NCBI GenBank assembly: GCA_039980455.1
Contig: JBDXCG010000004.1
Span: forward strand, 248,001-312,000
DNA: 64,000 nucleotides
Reading direction: 5' to 3'
DNA from: CALINF01 sp039980455
GTDB taxonomy: Bacteria; Pseudomonadota; Gammaproteobacteria; Pseudomonadales; Halieaceae
In this document: positions 9,338 to 18,511 of the stretch, piece by piece
Position numbering within the stretch: the stretch's first letter is position 1
Layout: each line of letters starts with the position of its first letter
Translations under genes and position numbers: made by a program
The notes under the pieces: model-generated
What the model was told of the DNA's origin: nothing
The model's database searches: none
Seen by the model: only the letters and a program-made list of their open reading frames with translations

Positions 9338-9663
9338 GCGATATTCTTTCACAGTTAACTGCAACTCTAGAACAGCGCAAAAGTGCAGACGCCGAGGTAT
9401 CCTATGTGGCCCAGCTGCATAAGAAGGGCTTGAACAAGATCCTGGAAAAAATTGGCGAAGAATCCACGGAGGTGGTGCTGGCCGCCAAGGACGCTGCCGC
9501 GAGCGGCAATCCAGACGAATTTGTAGCTGAAGTAGCGGACCTGTGGTTCCACTGCATGGTTGCACTATCGCATTTAAACAGTGACACGAACGATGTTCTT
9601 GCAGTACTCGAGCAGCGTTTCAATTTGTCGGGACTCGAAGAGAAAGCGTCTCGTAATAGCTAA
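9334..9663 (+). CDS. hisE: Phosphoribosyl-ATP pyrophosphatase HisE
   Basis: Second step of histidine synthesis, hydrolysing phosphoribosyl-ATP to phosphoribosyl-AMP. The 109-residue all-alpha protein of the MazG-like fold shows the family motif KKGLNKILEKIGEESTEVVL with the metal-binding acidic cluster, then EVADLWFHCMVAL. The ATG overlaps the hisI stop (ATGA), indicating translational coupling. tatA follows 19 bases downstream, an arrangement shared with Pseudomonas. Confidence 0.96.
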   Translation: MSDILSQLTATLEQRKSADAEVSYVAQLHKKGLNKILEKIGEESTEVVLAAKDAAASGNPDEFVAEVADLWFHCMVALSHLNSDTNDVLAVLEQRFNLSGLEEKASRNS

Positions 9664-9682
9664 CACGCAAGAGGATAAGACA

Positions 9683-9895
9683 ATGGGCATAGGCGGCATC
9701 AGTATCTGGCAACTACTCATCATTCTGGCAATCGTCATCATGTTATTTGGTACCAAGCGCTTACGTACACTGGGCACCGACCTTGGCAGCGCGGTTAAAG
9801 GATTTCGTAAGAGCATGTCTGACGACGGCACGGGCAGCGCGAAAGACGAAGCCCCGGCACCGGACTCGGACGACGAATCAGCGAAGGAAAAGTAG
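9683..9895 (+). CDS. tatA: Sec-independent translocase component TatA
   Basis: A 70-residue pore-forming subunit of the twin-arginine translocase in the inner membrane. It has an N-terminal membrane helix (ISIWQLLIILAIVIMLFG, about 5-22), the conserved FGTKRL hinge, an amphipathic helix (GTDLGSAVKGFRKSM), and an acidic C-terminal tail. The longer in-frame ORF reaches back into hisE; the ATG at 9683 gives the canonical MGIGGISIWQ start, with GAGGA upstream. It is the first of the tatABC genes. Confidence 0.96.
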   Translation: MGIGGISIWQLLIILAIVIMLFGTKRLRTLGTDLGSAVKGFRKSMSDDGTGSAKDEAPAPDSDDESAKEK

Positions 9896-9904
9896 CAAAC
9901 CCGC

Positions 9905-10258
9905 ATGTTCGATATCGGTTTCGCAGAGCTGCTGATTATCGGCATCGTCGGCCTCTTGGTGATCGGTCCCGAACGTTTGCCAGGCACCATCCGCACCGTC
10001 AGCGTGTGGGTCAACAAGTTTCGTCGTAGCTTCAATGATATACGCGACGAGGTGCGCCAGGAATTGCACAACGACGAGGTCATGCAGGAGCTGAAGAAAA
10101 CAGGCGAGCAACTCAAGGACGATGTATCAAGCGCGAGCAATCAGCTCAATGAACTGGTAGACGACGCCAGCATTATCAACACATCCGCTCCCCAGTCACC
10201 CGCTGATGATACCGAGAGCGGCGCCTCAGAAGTAGGGACCGAGAAACCCCCTTTATGA
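9905..10258 (+). CDS. tatB: Sec-independent translocase component TatB
   Basis: A 117-residue partner of TatC in the receptor complex that recognises twin-arginine signal peptides. It opens with MFDIGFAELLIIGIVGLLVIGPERLP in pieces typical of TatB (helix about 5-21, GPERLP hinge), followed by a long amphipathic helix (FRRSFNDIRDEVRQEL) and an acidic, low-complexity tail. Its stop overlaps the tatC start by 4 bases. tatA is 9 bases upstream. Confidence 0.96.
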   Translation: MFDIGFAELLIIGIVGLLVIGPERLPGTIRTVSVWVNKFRRSFNDIRDEVRQELHNDEVMQELKKTGEQLKDDVSSASNQLNELVDDASIINTSAPQSPADDTESGASEVGTEKPPL

Positions 10259-11001
10259 GCGACGACAACCAAGATCAACCAATGCCGCTGGTAGCCCACC
10301 TCACTGAATTGCGCGATAGGCTTTTGCGCGCCCTTCTGGCTGTGTTGGTGGTCTTCATCGGCCTTTTCCCATTTGCCAATGACATCTACGGGTTCGTATC
10401 TGAACCACTGCGAGAGCTTTTACCCGCAGGAGCGTCCATGATTGCGACTGACGTTGCGTCACCCTTTTTGACACCGTTTAAGCTCACCCTCGTAACCGCC
10501 ATTTTTATTGCAATCCCCTATGTGCTCTATCAGATCTGGAACTTTATCGCGCCGGGCATGTATCGCCATGAAAAGCGTCTCGCAATACCGCTACTGGCAT
10601 CGAGTATTGCGTTGTTCTACGCAGGGGCGGCTTTCGCCTACTTCGTGGTGTTCCCGCTGATCTTCGCCTTTTTCACGAGCGTCGGGCCTGAAGATATTCA
10701 AATCATGACCGACATCAACAGCTACCTTAACTTCGTACTCAAGCTGTTTTTTGCGTTTGGATTGGCGTTCGAAATCCCTATCGCGGCTGTCATTATGATC
10801 TGGAGTGGTGTCACTACAGCGGATGACCTAGCCCGAAAGCGGCCCTACATCATTGTAGGCTGCTTCATTTTCGGCATGCTGCTCACACCGCCGGATATCA
10901 TTTCACAATCTCTGCTGGCAGTACCCATGTGGATCCTATTTGAAGTTGGGGTATTGTTTGGCCGCTTGATCGAGAAAAAGCGGGACCAAAGTACCACCTG
11001 A
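10255..11001 (+). CDS. tatC: Sec-independent translocase component TatC
   Basis: The polytopic core (248 residues, six membrane helices) of the twin-arginine translocase, binding the RR signal peptide. Typical blocks are PLVAHLTELRDRLLRAL at the cytoplasmic N-terminus, FIAIPYVLYQIWNFIAPGM, YFVVFPLIFAFF and FGLAFEIPIA. The window has a complete tatABC set, so Tat export of folded cofactor-containing proteins is expected. The gap to the MscS gene (about 90 bases) contains no obvious terminator. Confidence 0.97.
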   Translation: MSDDNQDQPMPLVAHLTELRDRLLRALLAVLVVFIGLFPFANDIYGFVSEPLRELLPAGASMIATDVASPFLTPFKLTLVTAIFIAIPYVLYQIWNFIAPGMYRHEKRLAIPLLASSIALFYAGAAFAYFVVFPLIFAFFTSVGPEDIQIMTDINSYLNFVLKLFFAFGLAFEIPIAAVIMIWSGVTTADDLARKRPYIIVGCFIFGMLLTPPDIISQSLLAVPMWILFEVGVLFGRLIEKKRDQSTT

Positions 11002-11092
11002 AGCCCCGCCGCAAGCTGCTCGGGCAATACCAATCCCCCGCGTGAAGCACTACACTCACCAAACCTATAGTTTTAGTCACAGGCCTACACCG

Positions 11093-12880
11093 ATGAGTTT
11101 ACGTTCTATGATTCGGATTGCACTGCTTGCAGTGATCTCTCTACTTGCACCCTTAGCGAGCCTCACAACACAGGGGCAGGAAGTCGTTGCTCCAGAAACA
11201 TCAGTTAAAGAGATCTTAGAGACTCAGGAAAAAACGGCGGAACTCATAGCAGAAAAGGCAGAAAGCGATCCCAAAGGGCTTGAGAACCCTCGAACGCCGC
11301 TCGCAACTGCATTGGCAATCAGCGCAGCGCTGAAGCAAGGTGACTATACGCGCGCCAGTGATTATCTAGATATGCGCTACCTGCCTGAGGAACTTGATCA
11401 GTACGAGGGGGAAGATCTTGTCCGGGCTCTTGCATTGGTGTGGGGTCTTCAAAACGTTATTCATCTCGACGACCTCAGCGATGAAGAGGAGGGCAACCTT
11501 GACGATGGCCTACCGCGATACAGGGATCAGGTAGGCACGATTGTCACAAGTACAGGTGAGGTACCCATCTATCTGCAGCGAGTGCCTGATGACGATGGCG
11601 GCCGAGTATGGAAATTCTCCAATGCAACCGTCGCACAAATTCCAGCACTGTGGGAGGAGCTAGGCCCTCCTCCTGCGGCTATCTACCTGGGTAAATTACT
11701 CCCGAATGTACGCATCATGGGTATGGAGAACTGGCAGTGGTTCTCTACCATTCTATTCTTTGTCTTTGCCTGGCCTTTAGCGGCTCTGGTTAGCAATATC
11801 CTCATGCGGCTAGCACTGCTGATTCCGAACAGTTTTCCATTGGGTATTCAGCGCTTCTTTCGTCTTCCCGCCCGCTTCTTTTTGTTCGTGCTCATCGCTC
11901 GCCTGCTCATGGAACAGATGGGGCTGTCTCTACGCGCAAGAATATATTTCGACTCATCAGGCGTAGACTATATCGCCTATACGGTGCTTTTTCTGGGCGC
12001 CCTTTCTCTTATTCGCGATTACCAAATACGCAAGATGGAGCGACTGGGCAACGCCCACTATGTCGCTCTACTCAAACCATTTACGACTATCGTTAAAGTG
12101 CTGGTCGTAACAATAATCGCATTGGTATGGGCAGACCGTGCCGGCTACAACATGTCGACGATCATCGCGGGACTCGGCGTAGGTAGCCTCGCGGTCGCAT
12201 TGGCTGCTCAGAAAACATTGGAAAACGTGATTGGCGCAATCACTTTGTACACCGCTCGTCCGGTGAGCCCGGGTGACCTCTGCCGCTTTGGTAATGTCGT
12301 CGGCGTTGTCGAAGAAATTGGACTGCGCTCAACGCAGATTCGCACGATCAATCGCACATTACTGGTGGTGCCCAACAGTGTGTTTTCCTCAGTTGAGGTA
12401 GAGAACCTCTCCAGCCGCGATCGCATACGCTATTACCGAAATCTACAATTGCAAATGGCGAACGTTGACCAGCTTAGGCTTATTTTGGGGAAGCTGAGGG
12501 AACTGCTTCTCGCACACCCAATGGTGTTGCAGGAGACTGTCAGTGTGCGTCTGGAAAAGATCGAGGCGGCAACCGCTGTAATACGTATCGACTCGGGTAT
12601 TACCACCACGGATTTTCAGGAATATCTCGCCGTTGCCGAGGACCTGAACCTGCATATCATTGAACTCGTGCACAACGCCGGTGCTATCTTCAGCGGCGCT
12701 GGCCAGGTACTACAGCTGCGTGACTTCCACCAGGCCAGTGAAGAAAAAATGAACGAGGTCGAAAGTATCCTGAGTGATTGGCGGGAAAAGGACGCGTTTC
12801 CATTTCCAGATATTGCCGATGACAAGAAGCTGGCACTTAAAGGCACCTTGGACTATCCACCCGGCGGCAAGACACGCTAG
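11093..12880 (+). CDS. Mechanosensitive ion channel, MscS family, with large periplasmic domain
   Basis: A 595-residue inner-membrane channel. I chose the ATG at 11093 because it opens a good signal sequence (MSLRSMIRIALLAVISLLAPL); a GTG 51 bases earlier is possible. Residues about 30-220 form a soluble, probably periplasmic, domain. Four to five membrane helices follow, the last being the MscS pore helix (AGLGVGSLAVALAAQKTLENV) and then the beta domain (GDLCRFGNVVGVVEEIGLRS, VVPNSVFSS). MscS proteins release solutes on hypo-osmotic shock; larger relatives may have other roles. The stop overlaps the GTG of the ABC exporter. Confidence 0.9.
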   Translation: MSLRSMIRIALLAVISLLAPLASLTTQGQEVVAPETSVKEILETQEKTAELIAEKAESDPKGLENPRTPLATALAISAALKQGDYTRASDYLDMRYLPEELDQYEGEDLVRALALVWGLQNVIHLDDLSDEEEGNLDDGLPRYRDQVGTIVTSTGEVPIYLQRVPDDDGGRVWKFSNATVAQIPALWEELGPPPAAIYLGKLLPNVRIMGMENWQWFSTILFFVFAWPLAALVSNILMRLALLIPNSFPLGIQRFFRLPARFFLFVLIARLLMEQMGLSLRARIYFDSSGVDYIAYTVLFLGALSLIRDYQIRKMERLGNAHYVALLKPFTTIVKVLVVTIIALVWADRAGYNMSTIIAGLGVGSLAVALAAQKTLENVIGAITLYTARPVSPGDLCRFGNVVGVVEEIGLRSTQIRTINRTLLVVPNSVFSSVEVENLSSRDRIRYYRNLQLQMANVDQLRLILGKLRELLLAHPMVLQETVSVRLEKIEAATAVIRIDSGITTTDFQEYLAVAEDLNLHIIELVHNAGAIFSGAGQVLQLRDFHQASEEKMNEVESILSDWREKDAFPFPDIADDKKLALKGTLDYPPGGKTR

Positions 12881-14694
12881 TGGCCAAATCTAGTCGCAGC
12901 CTAGCGCCTTTACGCGCCATCCTGGGTTTTATGGCGCCCTATAAGTGGCGCATGGTCGGTGCCGCGTTTGCTCTGATCTTCACTGCAGGCGCCACACTCA
13001 GCTTGGGCAAAGGCCTGCAGATTCTCATCGATCAGGGTCTGAGTAATGGCACGCTCACCGACTTGCGAAGTGCAGTGTTTGTGATGGTCATTATCGCTGC
13101 AGCAATTTCGGTGGGCACCTTCATTCGATTCTATCTGGTGTCATGGTTGGGTGAGCGGGTGAGCAGCGACATTCGATCCGCCGTGTTTCGCAATCTCGTT
13201 CGTTTGCATCCCGGATACTTCGAGCTGAATCGCTCGGGCGAAATCATGTCTCGCCTGACTACCGATACCACTTTACTACAGACAATCATCGGTTCCTCAT
13301 TCAGCATGGCTCTGCGCAGCAGTCTCACCCTTTCGGGAGCATTGGTGATGATGTTCATCACCAACTTCCAACTGAGCCTTTACATCGTTGGCAGCGTTCC
13401 CCTGATTCTATTACCCATACTCATTTTCGGGCGTCGAGTGCGGAGTCTGTCAAACCAGAGTCAAGATAGCATCGCTAGTGTCGGTAGCTACGCGGGGGAA
13501 GCAATACAGAATATTAAGGTAGTACAGAGCTACACCCGTGAGCCGTTTGAGATAGGCGCCTTTGATGGCGAAGTTGAGCGCGCATTCCAGATCGCCAGAA
13601 AGCGCATTCGCCAGCGAAGTCTGCTGATCTGCGGTGCAATACTCCTGCTGTTTTTTGGCATGAGCGCAATGATGTGGTCGGGAGGGCAGGACGTCATCAG
13701 CGGCCGGATGACTGGCGGTGAGCTGGCCGCCTTCTCTTTCTACGCGATCATGGTGGGCGCGGGCTTCGGCACAATTTCCGAGGTCTGGGGTGAGGTACAG
13801 CGTGCCGCAGGTGCTGCCGAACGGTTGCTTGAATTACTTCATACGAAGAGTTTGATCAGCGACCCCGGTGGAGCAGACATCGTTAATAAACAACCAGTTG
13901 TCGCGTTCCAGAACGTGACCTTCGCCTATCCCGCAAGACCGGAAAAGCCCGCCCTGTCAGAATTCTCATTACCGATCGAAGCAGGTAAAAGCCTAGCACT
14001 GGTAGGCCCATCGGGCGCAGGTAAATCCACAGTATTTGAGTTACTACAGCGCTTCTACGATCCACAAGAGGGCAGTGTTCAGGTAGATGGCCAGGATATG
14101 CGTGAACTGAATCTGGGCGAGGTTCGACGATTGACTGCGCTCGTACCGCAGCAACCTGCTCTGTTCACGGGCGATGTACGCTACAACATCGCCTATGGCC
14201 GACTGGACGCCACTGAAGATGAAATACATAAGGCCGCGCGTGCGGCCCATGCACATGACTTCGTTGAGCAATTGCCCGACCGCTACCAGAGTCACTTGGG
14301 GGAACAGGGCGTCAGATTGTCAGGTGGCCAGCGTCAACGCATCGCGCTCGCCAGGGCGATATTAAATGACCCGCGCATTCTGTTACTGGACGAGGCGACC
14401 AGTGCCTTGGATTCAGACAGTGAGTATCAGGTACAACAAGCGCTGGAGGAGCTCATGGTCAACAGAACCACTGTGATCATCGCTCACCGTCTGTCGACTA
14501 TCCTGCATGCCGATAAAATCGCCGTTATGGATCAAGGCAGGCTGATAGACACGGGAACTCATGAGGAGCTTTTGGGTAGATGCGAGCTCTATGCCCGTCT
14601 TGCACGTCTTCAGTTTCGCGACGCGCAACAGGCAGGCGGTGTCAGTACCCTTCCCGCTTCAGAATCCGAATCTGATCTTTGCGCTCCTGATTAA
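12880..14694 (+). CDS. ABC exporter with fused permease and ATPase (MsbA-like)
   Basis: A 604-residue half-transporter of the ABCB/MsbA type: six membrane helices in residues about 15-310, then the nucleotide-binding domain with Walker A GPSGAGKST, signature LSGGQRQRIALARA and Walker B ILLLDEATSALD, followed by the H-loop IIAHRLS. The substrate could be lipid or drug; the sequence does not tell. The start is GTG sharing a base with the MscS stop (TAGTG), so the pair is coupled. The last 53 bases run antisense to the 3' end of the hemerythrin gene. Confidence 0.92.
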   Translation: MAKSSRSLAPLRAILGFMAPYKWRMVGAAFALIFTAGATLSLGKGLQILIDQGLSNGTLTDLRSAVFVMVIIAAAISVGTFIRFYLVSWLGERVSSDIRSAVFRNLVRLHPGYFELNRSGEIMSRLTTDTTLLQTIIGSSFSMALRSSLTLSGALVMMFITNFQLSLYIVGSVPLILLPILIFGRRVRSLSNQSQDSIASVGSYAGEAIQNIKVVQSYTREPFEIGAFDGEVERAFQIARKRIRQRSLLICGAILLLFFGMSAMMWSGGQDVISGRMTGGELAAFSFYAIMVGAGFGTISEVWGEVQRAAGAAERLLELLHTKSLISDPGGADIVNKQPVVAFQNVTFAYPARPEKPALSEFSLPIEAGKSLALVGPSGAGKSTVFELLQRFYDPQEGSVQVDGQDMRELNLGEVRRLTALVPQQPALFTGDVRYNIAYGRLDATEDEIHKAARAAHAHDFVEQLPDRYQSHLGEQGVRLSGGQRQRIALARAILNDPRILLLDEATSALDSDSEYQVQQALEELMVNRTTVIIAHRLSTILHADKIAVMDQGRLIDTGTHEELLGRCELYARLARLQFRDAQQAGGVSTLPASESESDLCAPD

Positions 14695-15538
14695 CGCGCG
14701 ACAGATCATCCAATGCATCTTTGGAAACGCCGACTACCTCTCCCAGCCAACGTGCGCTGAGGCGGGTATTGTTTAGGCCACATCGGAACATCGCTGTGAA
14801 CGGCGTATCCTTAACGATATCAACAGAGTCGTACCAAGCTGCCTTCAGATGATCCTGCGTTATGCTGCGAGTGGATTCGTACGCAATGGAGAACACTTCA
14901 TAGGACTCTATCAAAGCATCCAGGCTAACCCACTCCGTCATTACTCCGCGCTCTATGCCGTGCTTTACACCCAGGCGCAGCTTTCGCGCTAGGTTCCGGA
15001 AATCGCGATCCACCCGAGTGCCGAACACCGGATCTGCGTAGGGCTTAAGCCTGTCTTGCCTTTCAAATTCAATCCAGTCGGACTCCTTTAACAGAGCCTC
15101 TATCTGAGGAAAAACCAACTTCTCCTCAGCATTCATATGCCTATGAGAGTTCTTAATATACTCGCGCCCGCGCTTAACCACATTAGCACCCGGCACCGTG
15201 CCTTCACGCCAACGTTCTATGGATTCCAGCAGCTCTCTTCCTCGTCGAGCAGTATCATCGTGTTCGCGTTGCAGGCTATCGACGCTGTCGGCCAACTCAG
15301 TATCCAACTCAGCAGCGCGCGCATAGAGAATGTCCTCGCGCGGATGATGAAAGCGATCAGGCCAACGCACCATATAGTCAATCGTTTCATAGACCACATG
15401 AGTATCAACCAGTTGACCTTTTTCAATAGCATCCAATTGATCGCCAAACAGCGCCATCACGTTTGCAATGTGCCGGTGCTCGGCTCGAAGGGCCGCCATC
15501 ATCGGTTGTTCATGTTGCTTTATGCTGCGTTTCGCCAC
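14642..15538 (-). CDS. Hemerythrin HHE domain protein
   Basis: A 298-residue cytosolic protein. The N-terminal half holds a hemerythrin-like four-helix bundle with the metal ligands in the expected order: HRHI, HHPRED, REHDD and SHRHMNAEEKLVFP. This di-iron site could bind oxygen, sense oxygen or iron, or protect against nitric oxide. The C-terminal 130 residues are helical and unassigned. I prefer the GTG at 15538, which has AGAGG 10 bases upstream, over one 9 bases earlier. The gene converges on the ABC exporter with a 53-base overlap. The substrate and role are unknown. Confidence 0.82.
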   Translation of the reverse strand: MAKRSIKQHEQPMMAALRAEHRHIANVMALFGDQLDAIEKGQLVDTHVVYETIDYMVRWPDRFHHPREDILYARAAELDTELADSVDSLQREHDDTARRGRELLESIERWREGTVPGANVVKRGREYIKNSHRHMNAEEKLVFPQIEALLKESDWIEFERQDRLKPYADPVFGTRVDRDFRNLARKLRLGVKHGIERGVMTEWVSLDALIESYEVFSIAYESTRSITQDHLKAAWYDSVDIVKDTPFTAMFRCGLNNTRLSARWLGEVVGVSKDALDDLSRVNQERKDQIRILKREGY

Positions 15539-15672
15539 GGCTAACACACCTCTTTCATTCTTTAGATCAGACTAACTCTAGCCCCAACGTTACAAAAACA
15601 CATTGATCGGCCTCATGATTGTGGGCAGTTTCACGCCGTCACAGCCCAACCAATAACCTCTCGATATCCTAC

Positions 15673-15698
15673 AAAAAAGCCGGCTCGGAGCCGGCTCA
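15673..15698 (-). terminator. Rho-independent terminator after pntB
   Basis: Read on the minus strand, the sequence is AGCCGGCTCCGAGCCGGCT followed by six T. The eight-base GC-rich stem and T-run lie about 20 bases beyond the pntB stop. It ends the pntAA-pntAB-pntB transcript and separates it from the hemerythrin gene. Confidence 0.9.
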
Positions 15699-15718
15699 CT
15701 AAACGGTGTAAGCTGTAC

Positions 15719-17083
15719 TTAGCTGCCAAATTCGCGCACGAGGCCACCGATTGATTCCTTAGCGTCGCCAAACAGCATCCGCGTGTTGTCTTTGTAAAAC
15801 AGCGGGTTCTCAATACCAGCAAACCCCGATGCCATCGAGCGCTTAAGGACGAAAACCGTTCTGGCGTGGTCGACATTGATAACGGGCATCCCGTATATCG
15901 GCGAACCCTCTGACTCGCGCGCCGCCGGATTCACCACATCGTTCGCTCCAATGACAATGGCAACGTCAACATTCTCCATCCGCGGATTGATATCGTCCAT
16001 TTCAAGAAGCTGGTCGTAGGGTACGTCAGCTTCAGCAAGCAAGACGTTCATATGACCTGGCATCCGACCCGCCACGGGGTGAATACCAAAATTCACTTCC
16101 GCACCGTTCTTTTCCATAATCTCGGTTAATTCCTTTACCACGTGTTGAGCTTGCGCAACGGCCATTCCGTAGCCTGGAATGATTGCAACATTACTGGCCG
16201 CCTCCAGAACGTAATAAGCATCTTCCACGGAAATTGGCTTGATCTCGCCCTCAACGGTTTCAGTAGCGCCGCCGGCACTGCCAAAGCCACTGAAAAGTAC
16301 ATTACTCAAGGAGCGGTTCATTGCCTTGCACATGATCTGAGTCAGGATGATTCCTGACGCACCCACCAGCGATCCCGCAACAATCAGAATATTGTTATTG
16401 ATCGCAAAACCAGCTGCACACGCCGCGAGGCCGGAATAGGAATTCAAGAGTGATATCACAACCGGCATATCGGCACCGCCAATCGGTATGACTGCCATAA
16501 TGCCAAATAATAGTGATAACCCGATCACCAGATAAAGCCATTGGGCGTTAGCAGGCTCAATGCAGAACATCACCGCACTTGCCAAAATACCCAGCACAAT
16601 CAGGCTGTTAACTATTTGCTGCCCCGAAAAAACAATCGCTCCGCTACCGATACGCTCACTCAGCTTGCCGTAGGCAATCATCGAACCGGTAAACGTGAGA
16701 CCGCCTATCAAGATTGATAAGACAATCGTCACCAGGGTAAATGTGCCCGTAGCCGTCGCTATGGCGGCGACGCCTACCAGCAGCGACGCCATCCCACCAA
16801 AGCCATTAAACAGCGCAACCATTTCGGGCATTGATGTCATCTGTACCAATCGCGCAGCACTGGCGCCGATTACGCCACCCAGCACGAAACCAATCAATAT
16901 CCACTGGTATTCAACGATGCCTTGGTCCAACAATGCTGCGACTATTGCCAACAGCATTGCGATTGCAGATAACATATTGCCTCGGCGGGCTGTAGCAGCC
17001 GACCCGAGCAGCTTGAGCCCGTAAATGAATAGGCCCGCGGCAACCACATAGCTCAATTGAATCAGAAGCTGTGTTGATTCCAT
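15719..17083 (-). CDS. pntB: NAD(P) transhydrogenase subunit beta PntB
   Basis: A 454-residue subunit of the proton-translocating transhydrogenase, combining eight to nine membrane helices (residues about 1-260) with the NADP(H)-binding domain III. Domain III is recognised by VIIPGYGMAVAQAQHVV, FGIHPVAGRMPGHMNVLLAEA, VVIGANDVVNPAA and VFVLKRSMASGFAG. The ATG at 17083 has GGAGGG 8 bases upstream. A longer frame reads back into pntAB but lacks family similarity. The enzyme uses proton motive force to make NADPH from NADH, supporting biosynthesis and oxidative-stress defence. Confidence 0.97.
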   Translation of the reverse strand: MESTQLLIQLSYVVAAGLFIYGLKLLGSAATARRGNMLSAIAMLLAIVAALLDQGIVEYQWILIGFVLGGVIGASAARLVQMTSMPEMVALFNGFGGMASLLVGVAAIATATGTFTLVTIVLSILIGGLTFTGSMIAYGKLSERIGSGAIVFSGQQIVNSLIVLGILASAVMFCIEPANAQWLYLVIGLSLLFGIMAVIPIGGADMPVVISLLNSYSGLAACAAGFAINNNILIVAGSLVGASGIILTQIMCKAMNRSLSNVLFSGFGSAGGATETVEGEIKPISVEDAYYVLEAASNVAIIPGYGMAVAQAQHVVKELTEIMEKNGAEVNFGIHPVAGRMPGHMNVLLAEADVPYDQLLEMDDINPRMENVDVAIVIGANDVVNPAARESEGSPIYGMPVINVDHARTVFVLKRSMASGFAGIENPLFYKDNTRMLFGDAKESIGGLVREFGS

Positions 17084-17085
17084 GA

Positions 17086-17367
17086 TCAACCCTCCCTCTT
17101 CTTGAACATCGCTAGCATACGATCCGTCACCATATAACCACCCACAACATTGATCGACGCCAGCGCGACGGCCGCAGCACCCAGCCAATTGGAGAGATCC
17201 TGTTGGCCCGTGCCGGCAAGCCCTATTGCGCCGACCACGGTGATACCCGAGATCGCATTTGCACCGGACATTAGCGGTGTATGCAAGGTTGCGGGTACCT
17301 TGGTGATTAATTCGAAGCCCAGAAATATGGACAGCATGAGAATGAATGTCAGGAATACAGCGTCCAT
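17086..17367 (-). CDS. pntAB: NAD(P) transhydrogenase alpha subunit, membrane part (PntAB)
   Basis: A 93-residue membrane protein corresponding to the C-terminal membrane portion of E. coli PntA, encoded separately here as in Rhodospirillum and pseudomonads. It has about three helices, with FLGFELITKVPATLHTPLMS, ANAISGITVVGA and the C-terminal NVVGGYMVTDRMLAMF as typical blocks. I start at the ATG 1 base after the pntAA stop; the longer frame overlaps pntAA. It ends 2 bases before pntB. The annotation depends on the true ATG, which is too short a product to stand out by itself. Confidence 0.95.
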   Translation of the reverse strand: MDAVFLTFILMLSIFLGFELITKVPATLHTPLMSGANAISGITVVGAIGLAGTGQQDLSNWLGAAAVALASINVVGGYMVTDRMLAMFKKREG

Positions 17368-17368
17368 A

Positions 17369-18511
17369 TCAGTTGCTACCCTCCAGGATATTTTTAATAG
17401 TCTCGTTAGTAACCTCGCCACCATGAGTGATGATGCAACCCGGCAGGATGTCGTGCTCGAAATCGATGACAAAGGACTTGGATTCTTCGTTCCAGCTGTC
17501 CTCCACAAGATTGAACAAATTGCTGGAGTACATTTGGCTGGCGTCGCGGCATACCTCATTAGATAGATTGCCCATGCCGACAACCGTCACGCCATTGATC
17601 TCAACATTTTCATTGGGAACAGAGCCCTCAACGTTGCCGCCCGTTTCCGCCGCCATATCAACCACAACAGAGCCAGGTTGCATGCCTTCCACCATATCTC
17701 TTGTCACTATTACCGGTGGTTTGCGCCCGAATACCTGAGCAGTCGTAATCAAGACGTCTGATTCAGCAATCACCGCTTTTTGGGCATCGCGCTGCATCTG
17801 TATCTGTTCGGGAGTGAGCTCTTTGGCATAGCCAGCGGCAGTTTCTCCCGTTTCGCCCAGATCGATATCCAGGAAGGTTGCACCCAATGACTGCACTTGT
17901 TCAGCCACGACGGGGCGTGTGTCGAAGGCTGTCACTTTGGCACCCAATCGCTTGGCTGTTGCGATTGCCTGAAGACCGGCGACGCCGGCACCGATAATAA
18001 ATACCTTGGCGGGTTTGAGCGTACCTGCTGGCGTCATCATCATTGGGAAAATTCGCGGCAGGTGAGTGGCCGCCTGCATCACCATCACATAACCGGCCAG
18101 ATTCGCCTGCGAGCTGAGCGCATCCATTTTCTGACTGCGGGTGGTACGCGGAATCATCTCCATACTGATGGAGGTGATACCGCGCTCTTTCATCGCGTTA
18201 ACCAATTCGTGCTCATTGAACGGATCGAGGTAGCTGATATGTATACAACCGGCCTTCATGAGGCCCACCTCATCAAGCGTGGGCTTGCGCAGACGCAGCA
18301 GCATGTCAGCTTCACCGAACAGCGCTTGGCGATCGTGGCTGACCGTTGCACCGACCTCTACATACTGCTCATCAGTGAAGCCTGAGCCGCTACCCATGTC
18401 GGACTCGATAACTACGTCGGCGCCAAGCCTGACGAGTTTCTTTACCGTATCGGGGATTAGGGGAACCCGGTTTTCTCCCGGATGGGTTTCTTTGGGAATA
18501 GCGAGACGCAT
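17369..18511 (-). CDS. pntAA: NAD(P) transhydrogenase alpha subunit, NAD-binding part (PntAA)
   Basis: The 380-residue NAD(H)-binding domain I of transhydrogenase, related to alanine dehydrogenase. It begins MRLAIPKETHPGENRVPLIP and contains the dinucleotide-binding motif GAGVAGLQAIATAKRLGA with the acceptor Asp in VTAFDTRP, and the RQD-loop-like region around residues 120-140. It is the first gene of a three-gene operon; spacings of 1 and 2 bases imply coupled translation. GGGG lies 11 bases before the ATG. I did not find a convincing promoter upstream. Confidence 0.97.
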   Translation of the reverse strand: MRLAIPKETHPGENRVPLIPDTVKKLVRLGADVVIESDMGSGSGFTDEQYVEVGATVSHDRQALFGEADMLLRLRKPTLDEVGLMKAGCIHISYLDPFNEHELVNAMKERGITSISMEMIPRTTRSQKMDALSSQANLAGYVMVMQAATHLPRIFPMMMTPAGTLKPAKVFIIGAGVAGLQAIATAKRLGAKVTAFDTRPVVAEQVQSLGATFLDIDLGETGETAAGYAKELTPEQIQMQRDAQKAVIAESDVLITTAQVFGRKPPVIVTRDMVEGMQPGSVVVDMAAETGGNVEGSVPNENVEINGVTVVGMGNLSNEVCRDASQMYSSNLFNLVEDSWNEESKSFVIDFEHDILPGCIITHGGEVTNETIKNILEGSN

